A stretch of DNA of 64,000 nucleotides from Pseudomonas silesiensis (lineage in GTDB: Bacteria; Pseudomonadota; Gammaproteobacteria; Pseudomonadales; Pseudomonadaceae): positions 3,368,501-3,432,500 of the forward strand of contig NZ_CP014870.1 of the NCBI RefSeq assembly GCF_001661075.1, given 5' to 3'. Numbering within the stretch: the first letter of the stretch is position 1; every line of letters begins with the position of its first letter. Position numbers and translations under genes: made by a program. Below are positions 1 to 11,343 of this stretch, piece by piece. Below the pieces are notes generated by a model. It searched no databases and had not been told where the DNA came from. It saw only the letters and a program-made list of their open reading frames with translations.

Positions 1-2
1 CG

Positions 3-275
3 ATGCTCGCTGCCATTGCACGTTATTTCCCGGCACAGACTCGGGTCAGTCAGCCGGCCGGCGGGTATTTTTTGTGGCTGGAATTGCCGGCACAGATGGA
101 TTCGTTGAAGTTGTTCCAGATGGCCTTGGCGCAAGGGATCAGCATTGCGCCGGGGCCGATTTTTTCACCGGCGCAGCGGTTCAGGAATTGTATTCGGCTG
201 AACTATGGCAGCCCCTGGGATGAGGCTGCAGAGAAGGCGATGGAGACGTTGGGCAGGATTGTCAGGTCATTCTGA
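3..275 (+). CDS. C-terminal part of a PLP-dependent aminotransferase-fold protein (5' end outside window)
   Basis: The frame is open from the window edge, so only the last 90 or so residues are visible. They read as the small C-terminal domain of a fold-type I aminotransferase: QPAGGYFLWLELP, then GISIAPGPIFSP, then the substrate-carboxylate Arg region NCIRLNYGSPWDE. This combination is typical of MocR/PdxR-like regulators (GntR helix-turn-helix fused to an aminotransferase domain) and of 2-aminoadipate-type aminotransferases. The part that would separate the two, an N-terminal winged helix, lies outside the window. The ATG at position 3 is internal and not the true start. The gene ends just before a REPIN, and the next gene converges on it. 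Confidence 0.8.
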   Translation: MLAAIARYFPAQTRVSQPAGGYFLWLELPAQMDSLKLFQMALAQGISIAPGPIFSPAQRFRNCIRLNYGSPWDEAAEKAMETLGRIVRSF

Positions 276-298
276 TCGTCAGATGTCGTTTGAACCGC

Positions 299-364
299 CT
301 TCGCGAGCAAGCTCGCTCCCACAGGGGTGCGCGGTCAACTGTGGGAGCGAGCTTGCTCGCGAAG
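299..364. repeat. REPIN (inverted pair of REP sequences)
   Basis: Two copies of a REP sequence, CTTCGCGAGCAAGCTCGCTC and its reverse complement, face each other around a short GC-rich loop, so the whole element can fold as one hairpin. It sits between two convergent genes, the usual location in fluorescent pseudomonads. Confidence 0.9.
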
Positions 365-395
365 AGGCCGGGTCAGGCCACGCAAATCTGCAACC

Positions 396-1142
396 TTAAC
401 GGCCCCCCCCCAGATCAACGAACGTCCCCGTCGCATACGAAGCCTTATCCGACAACAACCACACAATTGCCTCCGCCACTTCATCCGGCCGCCCGCCCCG
501 CGCCATGGGGATCGCCGATTCCAGCTTGCTGACCCGGTCCGGATCGCCGCTCAATGCATGAAAGTCGGTATAGATGAATCCCGGGCGCACGGCGTTGACA
601 CGAATGCCCTCGCCCGCCACTTCCTTGGCCAGGCCGATGGTGAAGCTGTCCAATGCCCCTTTGGACGCCGCGTAGTCCACGTATTCGTTGGGTGATCCCA
701 GGCGCGAGGCGACCGAGGACACGTTGACGATGCTGCCGCCCTGCCCGCCATGTTTGGGCGACATGCGCAGGAGCGCATGCTTGGCACAGAGGATCGGCGC
801 CAGGACGTTGGTCTTGAGCGTCTTGAGGATGCGGAATTCCGACATTTCCTCGACCCGGGACTTGTGCCCGACGGTGCCTGCGTTGTTGACCAGGGCCGTG
901 ACCCTGCCCAGTTCGCTGTCCACCCGCTGAAACAGGGCGATCACTTCGTCTTCGATGCTGACGTCGGCGCGTATCGCAATGGCTTGGGCACCGAGGGCGC
1001 GGACTTGCTCGAGCACTGTCTGGGCTGCTTCTTCGTCAGCCAGATAGTTGATGCAGATCCGATAGCCTTGTTCGGCGGCCAACAAGGCAGTGGCGGCGCC
1101 GATGCCGCGGCTGCCGCCGGTGATGACGATGACTTTATCCAT
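396..1142 (-). CDS. SDR family NAD(P)-dependent oxidoreductase
   Basis: A 248-residue classical short-chain dehydrogenase/reductase, a cytoplasmic NAD(P)(H)-dependent alcohol/ketone oxidoreductase of unknown substrate. The nucleotide-binding TGGSRGIG is at residues 8-15, NNAG at 86-89, the catalytic Ser in VSS at 141-143, and the YAASK catalytic pair gives Tyr157 and Lys161. RPGFIYTDFH follows in the substrate loop and the protein closes with a GTFVDLGGG motif, so it is full length. It resembles glucose/3-oxoacyl reductase-like SDRs annotated as sugar dehydrogenases, but the substrate cannot be read from sequence. It stands alone, with repeat-containing gaps on both sides. Confidence 0.92.
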   Translation of the reverse strand: MDKVIVITGGSRGIGAATALLAAEQGYRICINYLADEEAAQTVLEQVRALGAQAIAIRADVSIEDEVIALFQRVDSELGRVTALVNNAGTVGHKSRVEEMSEFRILKTLKTNVLAPILCAKHALLRMSPKHGGQGGSIVNVSSVASRLGSPNEYVDYAASKGALDSFTIGLAKEVAGEGIRVNAVRPGFIYTDFHALSGDPDRVSKLESAIPMARGGRPDEVAEAIVWLLSDKASYATGTFVDLGGGR

Positions 1143-1214
1143 GCTGGCGTTTCCCCCGTTTCAAGCGTAAGCAGTCGGAGCAAAGAATAACCGTCATTGT
1201 CGATTTTTGCATGA

Positions 1215-1323
1215 CCTGTAGGAGCCAGGATTGCCGGCGAAGAACGATAACGCGGTCTAACAGATGCACCGCGGCGTCTGCTTCGCGGGCAAGTCGGATC
1301 GCCGCACCGCTCGCTCCTACAGG
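1215..1323. repeat. REP-like palindromic element
   Basis: A CCTGTAGGAGC left end and a GCTCCTACAGG right end are in inverted orientation about 100 bp apart. Between them lie degenerate REP cores (TTGCCGGCGAAGAACG and TTCGCGGGCAAGTCGG). Part of the core recurs just downstream (GAAGAACGGTTACGCGG), which suggests a partly decayed or compound REPIN between the SDR gene and the 3' end of the GGDEF-EAL gene. Confidence 0.7.
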
Positions 1324-1368
1324 GCGAAGAACGGTTACGCGGTGCAGCAGGTACATCGCAGCGCCTGC

Positions 1369-3450
1369 TTAACCGGCAGCCAGTTGCTCGCCGCGCAGAA
1401 TATCCGCCATGAAGCGCGCCGCCGGCAGCGGTTGGCCGAGCAGGTAGCCCTGCAACGCATCGCAGCCGAGTCTCGTCAGGAAGTCCTGTTGCACCCCGGT
1501 TTCCACGCCTTCGGCGACGATCCGCAAACCCAACGCCTGGCCGAGGGCGACGATGGCTGAAACGATGGCGGCGTCGTCGCTGTCGTGTTCCAGGTCGCGG
1601 ACAAACCCACGGTCGATCTTCAGCTCGTTGGCAGGCAGGCGCTTGAGGTACATCAAGCTCGAATAACCGGTGCCAAAGTCATCGATGGACAGGTCGACGC
1701 CCATTTCCGACAACGCCTGTAGCACCGTCATGCTCACATCGGCGTCGTACATGGCGGTGGTCTCGGTGATTTCCAGGGTCAGGCTGTTGGCCGGCAAATG
1801 GTGCGTGGCCAGGGCTTTGGCGACGCTCTGCACCAGGCCGACGTGGCAGAACTGCAAGGCCGAGAGATTCACCGCGATGCGCCAGTCTGTGTAACCGAGC
1901 AGATACCACTCGCGCATCTGCCGGCAAGCTTCATTGAGCACCCAGCTGCCAATGGGAATGATCAGCCCGGTTTTCTCCGCCAGGTCGATGAACTTGTCCG
2001 GCAGCAGCATACCCTGGGTCGGGTGCTCCCAGCGCAGCAGCGCTTCGGCGCCGACCGGATGGCCATTGGCAGCGTCGAACTTGGGCTGGTAATGGAGACT
2101 GAACTGCTGCTGCTCCAGTGCATTGCGCAAGTCTTGCAGCAGTTGCAGCTGTTTGCGGGCGTTGCTGTTCATCGATACATCGAAAAAGCTGTAGCCGTTT
2201 TTCCCGGTGCCCTTGGCGTGATACATCGCCGCGTCAGCGTTCATCAGCAACTCTTCAGCGGTGTAGCCGTTACCGGGATAAATCGTGATACCGACGCTGG
2301 CTGAGATCTGCAGGTCATGTTCGGCCACCTGGAAGGGGCGCCCGATCAATCCGACCTGGCGGGCCGCCAGGTTCAAGGCGTCGCTCTCCTCGCCCAGTTG
2401 CACCAGCAGCACGAACTCATCGCCACCGATCCGTGCCAGGGTGTCCTGGCTGCGCAACTCCTCGCGCAGCCGCAGGCCGACCGCGCGCAGCAACTGATCG
2501 CCCATGTGATGACCGAAGGCATCGTTGACCGGCTTGAACCCGTCCAGATCGATGAACATCAACGCAAAACAACCGCCCCGCTCCTGCACCTTCGACATCG
2601 CCTGATCGATTCGGTCAGCCAGCAACACCCGATTCGGCAGGCCGGTCAGGGTGTCATGCAGGGCCAGTTGGGTCAGTTCGCGATTGGCTTCGGTCAGCGA
2701 TTGGGCCAGGCCGGCCGTGCGCGTCTCCATGCGTGCATCGAGCACCGACGTCAGCAAGGCAATGGTCAATATGGCCAGGGTGGTGATCAGCACCAGGTTG
2801 TCCAGGCCCTTGCCGTTCAAGCCGTCGATGGCCGCGCCACAGAAACTGCCGTCGGCGAAGCGCGCCGCGGCCATGGCGGTGTAGTGCATGCCGACGATGG
2901 CCATCCCCATGATGACCGCCGCACCGCCACGGATCAGGATCACATAAGGGCTGTGCTGGCGCAGGCGGAAGGCGATCCATAACGCGGCACCTGACGCACC
3001 GACGGCAATAAGCAGCGATGCGCCGAACAGCGTCGGGTCGTAATCGATACCCGGCTGCATGCGCATGGCGGCCATGCCGGTGTAATGCATGGCACTGATT
3101 CCGGCGCCCATGACCAACGCACCGAATGCCAGTTGCCAGGCGGGCAACCGCGGCTGACTGACCAGCCACAAGGCGAAGCCGCTGGACAGGATCCCGATCA
3201 GCAGTGACAGCAAGGTCAGGCTGACGTCGTATCCGAGCTCGATGGGCAGTTTGAACGCGAGCATGCCGATGAAATGCATCGACCACACACCTGTGCCCAT
3301 GGCAAAGGCGCCGCCCGCGGTCCATAAGTGCACGGCGCGACCTTTGGCCGTGGCGATGCGTTCGGTGAGGTCGAGCGCGGTATAGGAAGCGAGAATCGCT
3401 ACGCAGAGCGAGATGATAACCAGTGTGGGGGAATAGGTACCAATAAGCAT
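1369..3450 (-). CDS. MHYT-GGDEF-EAL bifunctional c-di-GMP enzyme
   Basis: An inner-membrane protein of 693 residues from the ATG at 3450 (MLIGTYSPTL, the usual family start; the frame is open upstream to 3552 but that extension looks non-native). The N-terminal seven-helix MHYT sensor shows MHF at 58-60, MHYT at 121-124 and MHYT at 188-191, the proposed metal/gas-binding motifs. A GGDEF diguanylate cyclase domain follows with intact GGDEF at 342-346 and an RSQD inhibitory I-site at 333-336. An EAL phosphodiesterase domain follows with GAEALLRWEHP (EAL 469-471), NLSALQF and DDFGTGYSSL. Both catalytic signatures look intact, so it could make and degrade c-di-GMP. It has no operon partner. Confidence 0.93.
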   Translation of the reverse strand: MLIGTYSPTLVIISLCVAILASYTALDLTERIATAKGRAVHLWTAGGAFAMGTGVWSMHFIGMLAFKLPIELGYDVSLTLLSLLIGILSSGFALWLVSQPRLPAWQLAFGALVMGAGISAMHYTGMAAMRMQPGIDYDPTLFGASLLIAVGASGAALWIAFRLRQHSPYVILIRGGAAVIMGMAIVGMHYTAMAAARFADGSFCGAAIDGLNGKGLDNLVLITTLAILTIALLTSVLDARMETRTAGLAQSLTEANRELTQLALHDTLTGLPNRVLLADRIDQAMSKVQERGGCFALMFIDLDGFKPVNDAFGHHMGDQLLRAVGLRLREELRSQDTLARIGGDEFVLLVQLGEESDALNLAARQVGLIGRPFQVAEHDLQISASVGITIYPGNGYTAEELLMNADAAMYHAKGTGKNGYSFFDVSMNSNARKQLQLLQDLRNALEQQQFSLHYQPKFDAANGHPVGAEALLRWEHPTQGMLLPDKFIDLAEKTGLIIPIGSWVLNEACRQMREWYLLGYTDWRIAVNLSALQFCHVGLVQSVAKALATHHLPANSLTLEITETTAMYDADVSMTVLQALSEMGVDLSIDDFGTGYSSLMYLKRLPANELKIDRGFVRDLEHDSDDAAIVSAIVALGQALGLRIVAEGVETGVQQDFLTRLGCDALQGYLLGQPLPAARFMADILRGEQLAAG

Positions 3451-3618
3451 GGGACTTCTCGCGACCGCCCCATCGTACTGCTTCCATTCTCGAGGGGGAA
3501 AATCCGGCGATTGTACCCAATGGGCAAAAGAACGCACTGACAAAATTAGCAAAAGGCCATCAAGCCGATGAAACGCTTGTTTGAAGTGCTGTGCAGGCCC
3601 CAGTGGGTCACATTAATG

Positions 3619-3647
3619 GTGGCGAGGGAGCCAAACTCCCACGCCAC
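3619..3647 (-). terminator. Candidate terminator hairpin after opmB
   Basis: The stem GTGGCG-A-GGGAG pairs with CTCCC-A-CGCCAC around a CCAAA loop, a few bases beyond the opmB stop codon. Only a weak T-rich tract follows on the minus strand, so intrinsic termination is likely but not certain. Confidence 0.5.
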
Positions 3648-3656
3648 AAAGTGAGG

Positions 3657-5138
3657 TTATTGCTTGTCGCTGACCTGCAGCGCCCCGTCCCATCCACCGC
3701 CCAGCGCCGCGATCAATTGCACACTGGCAATCAACCGACTCTGCAACAAATTCAACACGTTACGTTCATTATTTAATGCCGTTGCTTGCACCACCACCAC
3801 GTCGAGATAAGCAATGACCCCGGCCTTGTATTGATTCTGGATCAGGCGAAGCGATTCACGCGCCGCGTCCAGTGCTTCCTGGCGTACGCCCGCTTCGTTT
3901 TCCAGCACCTTGAGTTGAACCAGATAGTTCTCCACTTCCCGGAAGCTGTCGAGCACGGTCTGGCGGTATTTGGCCACGGTTTCATCGTAGGCGGCCTCGC
4001 TGCGGTCGACTTCCGCCGAGCGCTGACCGCCGTCGAACAAAGTCATCGCCAGTTGCGGTCCGACCGACCAGAAGCGGTTAGGCACGCTGAACCAGTTGTT
4101 GGAGGTGCTGCTGCTATAACCACCGTTCAAGCTCAACGTCAGGTCCGGGTAATACGCGGCCTTGGCCACGCCGATGTTGGCATTGGCTGCCATTACCGAG
4201 CGTTCGGCGGCGGCGATGTCCGGGCGGCGTTCCAGCAATTGCGAAGGCAGGGCCAGCGGCACCTGGGGCAACGCCGGGATGTCCTTGGTTTCAGCCAGGT
4301 CGAACCCGGCTGGCGGCAGCCCGACCAGTACGGCAATGGCGTTCTCAAACTGGGCACGCTGCCAGATCAGGTCGACCAGTTCGGCCTCGGTCGTTTTGAG
4401 CTGAGTGGTGGCCTGGGCCACCGCGTCCTTGCCGGATACCCCAGCGCGATACTGGTTTTGAGTCATTGTCAGCGAGCGTCGATAGGCTTCAACTGTCGCT
4501 TCAAGCAGGCGTTTCTGTTCATCGATCACCCGCAACTGCAGGTAGTTCTGCACCAGTTCCGACTGCTGGCTCAGGCGCATCGCCGCCAGATCGGCACAAC
4601 TCGCCTCGGCGTTGGCCGTGTCGGCTTCAAGGCCTCGGCGCAGTTTGCCCCAGACATCGGCCTCCCAACTGACCCCGGCCTGAGCGGTGTAAGTATCACG
4701 GATACCGCTGGAGGTACTGGTCAGGCTCGAGCTGCTGCTACCGGTGCCCTGGCTGGAACGGTCTTTTCCGACCGTCAGGTCCACGGTGGGGAAAAACGCC
4801 CCACGGGCACTGCGAACCAAGGCTTGGGCCTGACGGTACTGGGCCTCGGACTGCGCGACGGTCTGGTTGGCGCTGTTGAGTTTCACGATCAGGTCATTGA
4901 GCTGCTGATCGCCATACAACTCCCACCAGGCACCGCGAGCCAAAGAATCGCTCGGATTGGCCTGGCGCCAGCCGGCTGCTTCCTTGTACTGAGCGGGCGC
5001 AGCGGCTGACGGGCGCTGGTAGTCCGGGCCGATGGCGCAAGCACCAAGCAGCGCCACGCACAGCGACAGGCCGAGTAAACGCGAACCTCGGGCCGTGACC
5101 ACGGGTGCAGCCAGGTTGAACAGCGAACGGTCAGTCAT
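3657..5138 (-). CDS. opmB: Outer-membrane efflux lipoprotein of the MuxABC system (OpmB-like)
   Basis: A 493-residue NodT/OprM-family outer-membrane factor, the channel tunnel of a tripartite RND pump. A lipoprotein signal peptide ends in LLGAC with Cys34 as the lipidation site, followed by AIGPDYQRP, the hallmark N-terminus of the family. Two homologous coiled-coil/beta halves follow (MTQNQYRAGVSGKDAV in the first, LIQNQYKAGVIAYLDV in the second). The start overlaps the muxC stop as ATGA. It is the last of four coupled genes in the order muxA-muxB-muxC-opmB, which matches the P. aeruginosa MuxABC-OpmB locus. In E. coli the homologous MdtABC works with TolC, encoded elsewhere. Confidence 0.93.
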   Translation of the reverse strand: MTDRSLFNLAAPVVTARGSRLLGLSLCVALLGACAIGPDYQRPSAAAPAQYKEAAGWRQANPSDSLARGAWWELYGDQQLNDLIVKLNSANQTVAQSEAQYRQAQALVRSARGAFFPTVDLTVGKDRSSQGTGSSSSSLTSTSSGIRDTYTAQAGVSWEADVWGKLRRGLEADTANAEASCADLAAMRLSQQSELVQNYLQLRVIDEQKRLLEATVEAYRRSLTMTQNQYRAGVSGKDAVAQATTQLKTTEAELVDLIWQRAQFENAIAVLVGLPPAGFDLAETKDIPALPQVPLALPSQLLERRPDIAAAERSVMAANANIGVAKAAYYPDLTLSLNGGYSSSTSNNWFSVPNRFWSVGPQLAMTLFDGGQRSAEVDRSEAAYDETVAKYRQTVLDSFREVENYLVQLKVLENEAGVRQEALDAARESLRLIQNQYKAGVIAYLDVVVVQATALNNERNVLNLLQSRLIASVQLIAALGGGWDGALQVSDKQ

Positions 5139-8100
5139 AGCGGAGTTTCCAAAGCAGCATCGGTACGCACCCCACGCCAGTGATTGAAGCGATGGCGCAG
5201 TTTGTCGAGATAGAGGTAAACCACCGGGGTGGTGTAGAGGGTCAGCACCTGGCTGAAGATCAACCCGCCGATGATGGTCAGGCCCAGGGGTTGACGCATT
5301 TCCGCCCCTTCGGCGCGGCCCAGCAGTAATGGCAATGCGCCAAGGATGGCGGCCAGCGTGGTCATCAGAATCGGCCGCAGACGTTGCAGGCAGGCGCTGC
5401 GGATCGATTCCAGCGGTTCCAGGCCCTGATGCCGTTCAAGCTGCAAGGCCAGGTCGATCATCAGAATGGCGTTTTTCTTCACCACGCCAATCAGCAAAAA
5501 CAGGCCCAGCAACGAAATCAGGCTGAACTCACCACCCAGCGCGTAGATCGAGAGCAGCGCGCCCACCCCCGCCGACGGCAAGGTCGAGAGAATGGTCAGC
5601 GGATGGATGTAGCTTTCATACAGCACGCCCAACACCAGGTACACCGCCACCAGCGCCCCGAGAATCATCCACGGCTGGCTCTTCTGGGTGGCGGCAAACG
5701 CATCGGCGGTGCCGGACATTTTCGCGATCACGGCTTCAGGCAAGCCGACCTTGGCAATCGCCCGCTCGATGGCGGCCGTGCCCTGCTCCACCGTCACGCC
5801 TTCGGCCATGTCAAAGGAAATGCTCTCGGAGGCGAACTGCCCTTCGTGGCTGACCCGATCGTCTTCCAGGCTGTTTTCATAATGAGCGATGGTCGACAGC
5901 GGAATCCGCGCGCCGTCGGCGGTGATCACCTGGACCTGATTGAGGGTGATCGGATCCTGGGCATACTTCGGATTGACCTCCATCACCACCTGATACTGGT
6001 TGAGGCTGTCGTAAATCGTCGAAATCTGCCGCTGGCTGTAGGCGTTGTTGAGCACCGACGTGACCATGTCCATGTCGACGCCCAGGCGTTTGGCCTGGTC
6101 GCGATCGACAATCAGCGTGACTTGCTGGGCGCCACGGCCCTCACGGGCGTCAATCGCCGTCAGCTCCGGCAACGCCTTGAGCGCGGTCACGACTTTGGGG
6201 TACCACTCGCGCAACTCTCCCAGGTCGCCGCTTTGCAGAATGTATGAATACTGCGAAGTGGTCTGCTCACGGCCCCCGCCGAACTGCAGGTCCTGGTCGG
6301 CCATCAGCATCAGCTGCGCACCGGGGACCTTGGGCATTTCCTTGCGCAGGCGCTCAATGACTTTCTGCGCGGACAGGTTACGTTCCTTGATCGGTTTCAG
6401 GCGCACCAGCATGAAGGCGTTGTTGGTGCCGTTGTTGCCGCCGATGAAGCCGGCGACACTTTCCACCGCCGGATCCTTGAGCACTTCGCGCCGGAAGATT
6501 TCCATTTTCGGCTGCATCACGGTGAACGACAGACCGTCGTCACCGCGCACGAAACCAATCAGCTGACCGGTATCCTGCTGCGGCATAAATGTTTTGGGAA
6601 CAACAACATACAACGCAATGTTAACGCCGACTGTCACAAACAGACTGAGCAGCGTCAGCAGCCGGTGACGCAGCACCCAGTCGAGGCTGGTGGCGTATTT
6701 GCCGACCATCCAGGCGTTGGCCCGCTGGCTCCAGCGTTGCAGGCGGTTTTCCTGACCCGGCGTATGGGGCTTGAGCCAGCGGGCGCAGAGCATCGGCGTC
6801 AGCGTCAGCGAGACCAGCAGCGACACCACGATGGACGCCGCCAGGGTGATGGAAAACTCCCGGAACAGGCTTTCGACGATCCCGCCCATGAACAGGATCG
6901 ACAGGAACACCGCCACCAGCGAGACGTTCATCGACAGCAAGGTGAAACCCACTTCCTGGGCACCAAGGTAGGCCGCCTTCATCGGCGGCACACCTTTATC
7001 GATGTGCCGGGAAATGTTCTCCAGCACCACGATGGCGTCGTCCACCACCAGCCCGGTGGCCAGGATCAGCGCCATCAGCGACAGGTTGTTCAGCGAGAAG
7101 CCGTAGAGGTACATCACTGCGAACGTACCGACCAGCGACACCGGTACGGCCAGAGTCGGGATCAATGAAGCGCGGAAATTACCCAGAAACAGAAACACCA
7201 CCAGGATCACCAGGGCCACGGCAATCAACAGGGTCATCTCCGCTTCGTGCAGGGTCGCCTTGATCACCGGTGAACGGTCCATCGCCAGGTTCAGCTTGAC
7301 GCTGGCCGGCAGCACCGCCTGCAGCGCCGGCAACTGGGCCTTGATCTCATTGACCGTCTCGATGATGTTGGCACCGGCCTGGCGGTTGATCACCAGCAGC
7401 ACCGCCGCGTCGTCGTTGAAGAAGCCGCTGTTGTAGCGGTCCTCGACGCCGTCGCTGACCTTGGCCACATCCTTCAGGCGCAAGGCCGCGCCATCCGCGT
7501 AATGGATGATCAGCGACTCGTAATCCTTGGCTTTCTCCAGTTGATCGTTGGCCTGCACCTGCCATAGCCGCTGACCGTCTTCGACCGAGCCCTTGGGGCG
7601 GCGCACATTGGCATTGGCGATGGTATTGCGCACATCGTCCAGGGCCACGCCGTACTGGTTCAGCGCCTGGGGCTCGAGCTCGATACGTACTGCCGGCAGG
7701 GAGCTGCCGCCGATTTGCACTTCGCCGACGCCCTGCACCTGGGACAGGCTCTGGGACAGGATGGTCGAGGCCAGGTCGTAAAGCTGGCCTTTTTCCAGTA
7801 CGTCCGAGGTCAAGGACAACACCATGATCGGCGCCTGGGACGGGTTGACCTTCTTATAGGTCGGCATGCTGCGCATCCCGCTCGGCAGCAGGTTGCGCGA
7901 GGCGTTGATCGCCGCTTGCACTTCCCGCGCCGCGCCGTTGATGTCGCGGTCGAGGTCAAATTGCAGGATCACCCGGGTCGAGCCCTGGCTGGACCGGCTG
8001 CTCATGGTGTTCACCCCGGCAATCGCCCCGAAGGAGCGCTCCAGTGGGGTGGCCACGGTCGAGGCCATCACCTCCGGGCTCGCGCCGGGCAGGTTGGCCT

Positions 8101-8242
8101 GGACCACGATCACCGGGAAGTCCATATGCGGCAGCGGCGACACGGGCAACAGGCCGAAGCTGACGCCGCCCAGCAGCATGATCGCCAGGCTCAGCAACAT
8201 GGTCGCGACCGGGCGCTTGATGAAAGGTCCGGAGAGGTTCAT
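5135..8242 (-). CDS. muxC: RND multidrug efflux permease subunit MuxC (MdtC-like)
   Basis: A 1035-residue resistance-nodulation-division inner-membrane transporter of full family length. The N-terminus ([11 protein letters not shown], then [13 protein letters not shown]) is typical of HAE1/MdtC. The proton-relay motif [14 protein letters not shown] carries the paired Asp in TM4, and the C-terminal half has [15 protein letters not shown] with the TM10 Lys. Together with MuxB it is expected to form a heteromultimeric pump exporting drugs by proton antiport. The ATG overlaps the muxB stop by 4 bp and the stop overlaps opmB by 4 bp, indicating translational coupling. Having two different permeases is diagnostic for the Mux/Mdt system. 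Confidence 0.95.
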   Translation of the reverse strand: MNLSGPFIKRPVATMLLSLAIMLLGGVSFGLLPVSPLPHMDFPVIVVQANLPGASPEVMASTVATPLERSFGAIAGVNTMSSRSSQGSTRVILQFDLDRDINGAAREVQAAINASRNLLPSGMRSMPTYKKVNPSQAPIMVLSLTSDVLEKGQLYDLASTILSQSLSQVQGVGEVQIGGSSLPAVRIELEPQALNQYGVALDDVRNTIANANVRRPKGSVEDGQRLWQVQANDQLEKAKDYESLIIHYADGAALRLKDVAKVSDGVEDRYNSGFFNDDAAVLLVINRQAGANIIETVNEIKAQLPALQAVLPASVKLNLAMDRSPVIKATLHEAEMTLLIAVALVILVVFLFLGNFRASLIPTLAVPVSLVGTFAVMYLYGFSLNNLSLMALILATGLVVDDAIVVLENISRHIDKGVPPMKAAYLGAQEVGFTLLSMNVSLVAVFLSILFMGGIVESLFREFSITLAASIVVSLLVSLTLTPMLCARWLKPHTPGQENRLQRWSQRANAWMVGKYATSLDWVLRHRLLTLLSLFVTVGVNIALYVVVPKTFMPQQDTGQLIGFVRGDDGLSFTVMQPKMEIFRREVLKDPAVESVAGFIGGNNGTNNAFMLVRLKPIKERNLSAQKVIERLRKEMPKVPGAQLMLMADQDLQFGGGREQTTSQYSYILQSGDLGELREWYPKVVTALKALPELTAIDAREGRGAQQVTLIVDRDQAKRLGVDMDMVTSVLNNAYSQRQISTIYDSLNQYQVVMEVNPKYAQDPITLNQVQVITADGARIPLSTIAHYENSLEDDRVSHEGQFASESISFDMAEGVTVEQGTAAIERAIAKVGLPEAVIAKMSGTADAFAATQKSQPWMILGALVAVYLVLGVLYESYIHPLTILSTLPSAGVGALLSIYALGGEFSLISLLGLFLLIGVVKKNAILMIDLALQLERHQGLEPLESIRSACLQRLRPILMTTLAAILGALPLLLGRAEGAEMRQPLGLTIIGGLIFSQVLTLYTTPVVYLYLDKLRHRFNHWRGVRTDAALETPL

Positions 8243-11200
8243 GGCTGTTCGACCACTTCCACGGAACCGGGCTTGCGCCCCCAGCGACGACCCAGGCGGT
8301 CGAAGTACAGGTAAATCACCGGGGTGGTAAACAGCGTCAATACCTGACTCACCAGCAAGCCGCCGACCATCACCAGACCCAACGGCTGGCGCAGTTCAGC
8401 GCCGGAACCGGTGGCCAGCATCAACGGCACCGCACCGAACAACGCGGCCAGGGTGGTCATCAGGATCGGCCGGAAGCGCAGCAGCGCCGCCTGATAGATC
8501 GCCGTTTCCGGGTCCAGACCCTGATTGCGCTCAGCGTCGAGGGCGAAGTCGATCATCATGATCGCGTTCTTTTTCACGATACCGATCAGCAGGATGATGC
8601 CGATGATCGCGATCATCCCCAGGTCGTTGCCGCTCAGCAGCAGCGCCAGCAAGGCGCCGACTGCCGCCGAGGGCAAGGTCGAGAGGATGGTGATCGGGTG
8701 GATATAGCTTTCGTACAGCACGCCGAGCACGATGTACATGGTCACCACCGCCGCCAGGATCAGCAGCAAGGTGCTCGACAGCGAGGCCTGGAATGCCTCG
8801 GCCGCGCCCTGGAACTGGGTCTGCACGCCGATCGGCATGCCGATGTCCTGTTGCACCTGTTCAATGATTTCCACCGCATGCCCCAGCGCCACACCGGGTG
8901 CCAGGTTGAACGACATCATCACCGCCGGGAACTGGCCGATGTGGGTGATCGCCAACTGCGCCTGACGCTCTTCGAGGCGCGCGAGGCTGGACAGGCGCAC
9001 TTGCCCGCCATCGGTGGTCTTGACGTGAATCTGATTGAGCGCGTCCGGGCCGATCTTCTCGCCGGCCTGCGATTGCAGGACCACGCGGTACTGGCTGGCC
9101 TGGGTGTAGATGGTAGAAATCTGCCGCTGGCCGAAGGCGTCGTACAACGCGTCGGTGATGTTCGACACCGATACCCCGACCCGCGACGCCGCGTCACGAT
9201 CGATCACCAGGTAGACCTGCAAGCCTTTGTCCTGCAAGTCGCTGGCGACGTCGGTCAGCTCCGGCCGTTGGGCCAGGGCGTCCACCAGGCGGCCACTCCA
9301 CAGGCTCAGCAACTCCGAGTCTGGCGATGACATGCTGAATTGGTACTGGGTGCGGCTGACCCGGTCTTCGATGGTCAAATCCTGCACCGGCTGCATGAAC
9401 AGGCGAATGCCGGTCAGCTTGTCCAGCTCGGGTTGCAGGCGCGCAATCACTTCGGTGGCGCTCAGATCACGGTCGCTGTGGGACTTGAGGTTGATCAGCA
9501 ACCGGCCGCTGTTGAGCGTCGAGTTATCGCCATCGACCCCGATGTAGGATGACAGGCTCTCCACCGCCGGATCGGCAAGGATCACCTTGGCCAGTTCCTG
9601 TTGCCGCTCGCTCATGGCCGCAAAGGAAATCGACTGCGGCGCCTCGGAAATGCCCTGGATCACCCCGGTGTCCTGCACCGGGAAGAAGCCCTTGGGCACC
9701 ACCATGTACAGGAACACGGTCAGCGCCAGGGTGCCGATGGCCACCAGCAACGTCAGGGGTTGATGCTTGAGAACCCACTTTAACTTACGCCCGTAAGCCG
9801 CGATCATCCAATCAATTGTTGCGCCACTGGCCCGGTAAAAACGGCCCTGTTCTTCTTCCTTGGGTTCACGCTTGAGCAGCCGTGCGCACATCATCGGCGT
9901 CAAGGTCAGGGACACCACCAGCGAGATGAGGATGGCCACCGCCAGGGTGATCGCAAATTCGCGAAACAGGCGCCCCACCACGTCCGCCATGAACAGCAAT
10001 GGAATCAGTACCGCGATCAGTGACAGGGTCAGGGACACCAGGGTGAATCCGATCTGCTTGGCGCCCTTGAGCGCCGCATTCAGCGGGCTGTCACCCTCTT
10101 CGATGTAGCGGGAAATGTTCTCCAGCATCACGATCGCATCGTCCACCACGAAACCGGTGGCGATGGTCAGGGCCATCAGGGTCAGGTTGTTGACCGAGAA
10201 ACCGGCGAGGTACATCACGCCAAAGGTACCGATCAACGACAGCGGCACGGCCACCGACGGAATGATCGTGGCGCTGGCGCGGCGCAGGAACAGGAAGGTC
10301 ACCATCACCACCAGGGCAATGGCGATCAGCAATTCGTGCTGCACGTCGGTCACGGAGGCGCGGATGGTCTGGGTGCGGTCGGTGAGCACCACCACATCGA
10401 GGCCGGCCGGCAGGTTATCGGTGATGCTCGGCAGCAAGGCCTTGATCCGGTCGACCACCTCGATGACGTTGGCGCCGGGTTGGCGCTGGATGTTCAGCAA
10501 CACCGCCTGGTTTTCATTGGCCCAGGCCGCCAGGCGTTCGTTCTCGGCGCCGTCGACGATCTCTGCCACGTCCTTGAGCCGCAATGGCGCACCGTTGGCG
10601 TAGGCCAGGATCAGGTTGGCGTAATCCTTGGGCGAGGTCAGCTGGTCGTTGGCATCGAGCATCGACACCCGGGTCGGGCCGTCGAAGTTGCCCTTGGGCT
10701 GATTGACGTTGGAGGCGCCGATCAGGGTCCGTACGTCGGACAGGTTCAGGCCGTTGGCCGCGAGGGCTTCGGGGTTGACCTTGATACGCACCGCCTGACG
10801 CTGGCCACCGGCAATGCTGACCATGCCGACGCCACTGATCTGGGCGATCTTCTGCGCCATGCGGGTGTCGACCAGATCGTTGAGCTTGGGCAACAGCATG
10901 GTCTTGGAGGTGATGGCCAGGGTCAACACCGGGGTGTCCGCCGGGTTGACCTTGTTGTACACCGGCGGCGCCGGCAGGTCCGTGGGCAGCAGATTGGTCG
11001 CGGCGTTGATCGCCGCCTGCACCTGCTGCTCGGCGACGTCCATGTTGATGTCGAGACTGAAGCGCAGAGTCAGCACCGATGCGCCGCCGGAACTGGTCGA
11101 GGCCATCTGGGTCAGGCCGGGCATCTGCCCGAACTGGCGCTCCAGTGGCGCGGTCACAGCGCTGGTCATGACATCCGGGCTGGCGCCGGGGTATAGCGTC

Positions 11201-11343
11201 ATGACGCGAATGGTCGGGTAATCGACCTGGGGCAAGGCCGACACCGGCAACAATCGATAAGCGATCACACCCGCCAGAATAATGGCCAGCATGCTCAGGG
11301 TCGTGGCGACCGGGCGAAGGATGAACAGCCGCGAGATGTTCAT
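8239..11343 (-). CDS. muxB: RND multidrug efflux permease subunit MuxB (MdtB-like)
   Basis: A 1034-residue RND permease paralogous to the adjacent MuxC. It begins [16 protein letters not shown] and has [13 protein letters not shown] in the first periplasmic segment. TM4 carries [14 protein letters not shown], and [15 protein letters not shown] lies in the C-terminal half. It ends with the normal cytoplasmic tail. It overlaps muxA by 4 bp at its start and muxC by 4 bp at its end. In the homologous E. coli pump MdtB and MdtC assemble as a 2:1 trimer; the same is inferred here. Substrates cannot be deduced from sequence alone. Confidence 0.95.
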   Translation of the reverse strand: MNISRLFILRPVATTLSMLAIILAGVIAYRLLPVSALPQVDYPTIRVMTLYPGASPDVMTSAVTAPLERQFGQMPGLTQMASTSSGGASVLTLRFSLDINMDVAEQQVQAAINAATNLLPTDLPAPPVYNKVNPADTPVLTLAITSKTMLLPKLNDLVDTRMAQKIAQISGVGMVSIAGGQRQAVRIKVNPEALAANGLNLSDVRTLIGASNVNQPKGNFDGPTRVSMLDANDQLTSPKDYANLILAYANGAPLRLKDVAEIVDGAENERLAAWANENQAVLLNIQRQPGANVIEVVDRIKALLPSITDNLPAGLDVVVLTDRTQTIRASVTDVQHELLIAIALVVMVTFLFLRRASATIIPSVAVPLSLIGTFGVMYLAGFSVNNLTLMALTIATGFVVDDAIVMLENISRYIEEGDSPLNAALKGAKQIGFTLVSLTLSLIAVLIPLLFMADVVGRLFREFAITLAVAILISLVVSLTLTPMMCARLLKREPKEEEQGRFYRASGATIDWMIAAYGRKLKWVLKHQPLTLLVAIGTLALTVFLYMVVPKGFFPVQDTGVIQGISEAPQSISFAAMSERQQELAKVILADPAVESLSSYIGVDGDNSTLNSGRLLINLKSHSDRDLSATEVIARLQPELDKLTGIRLFMQPVQDLTIEDRVSRTQYQFSMSSPDSELLSLWSGRLVDALAQRPELTDVASDLQDKGLQVYLVIDRDAASRVGVSVSNITDALYDAFGQRQISTIYTQASQYRVVLQSQAGEKIGPDALNQIHVKTTDGGQVRLSSLARLEERQAQLAITHIGQFPAVMMSFNLAPGVALGHAVEIIEQVQQDIGMPIGVQTQFQGAAEAFQASLSSTLLLILAAVVTMYIVLGVLYESYIHPITILSTLPSAAVGALLALLLSGNDLGMIAIIGIILLIGIVKKNAIMMIDFALDAERNQGLDPETAIYQAALLRFRPILMTTLAALFGAVPLMLATGSGAELRQPLGLVMVGGLLVSQVLTLFTTPVIYLYFDRLGRRWGRKPGSVEVVEQP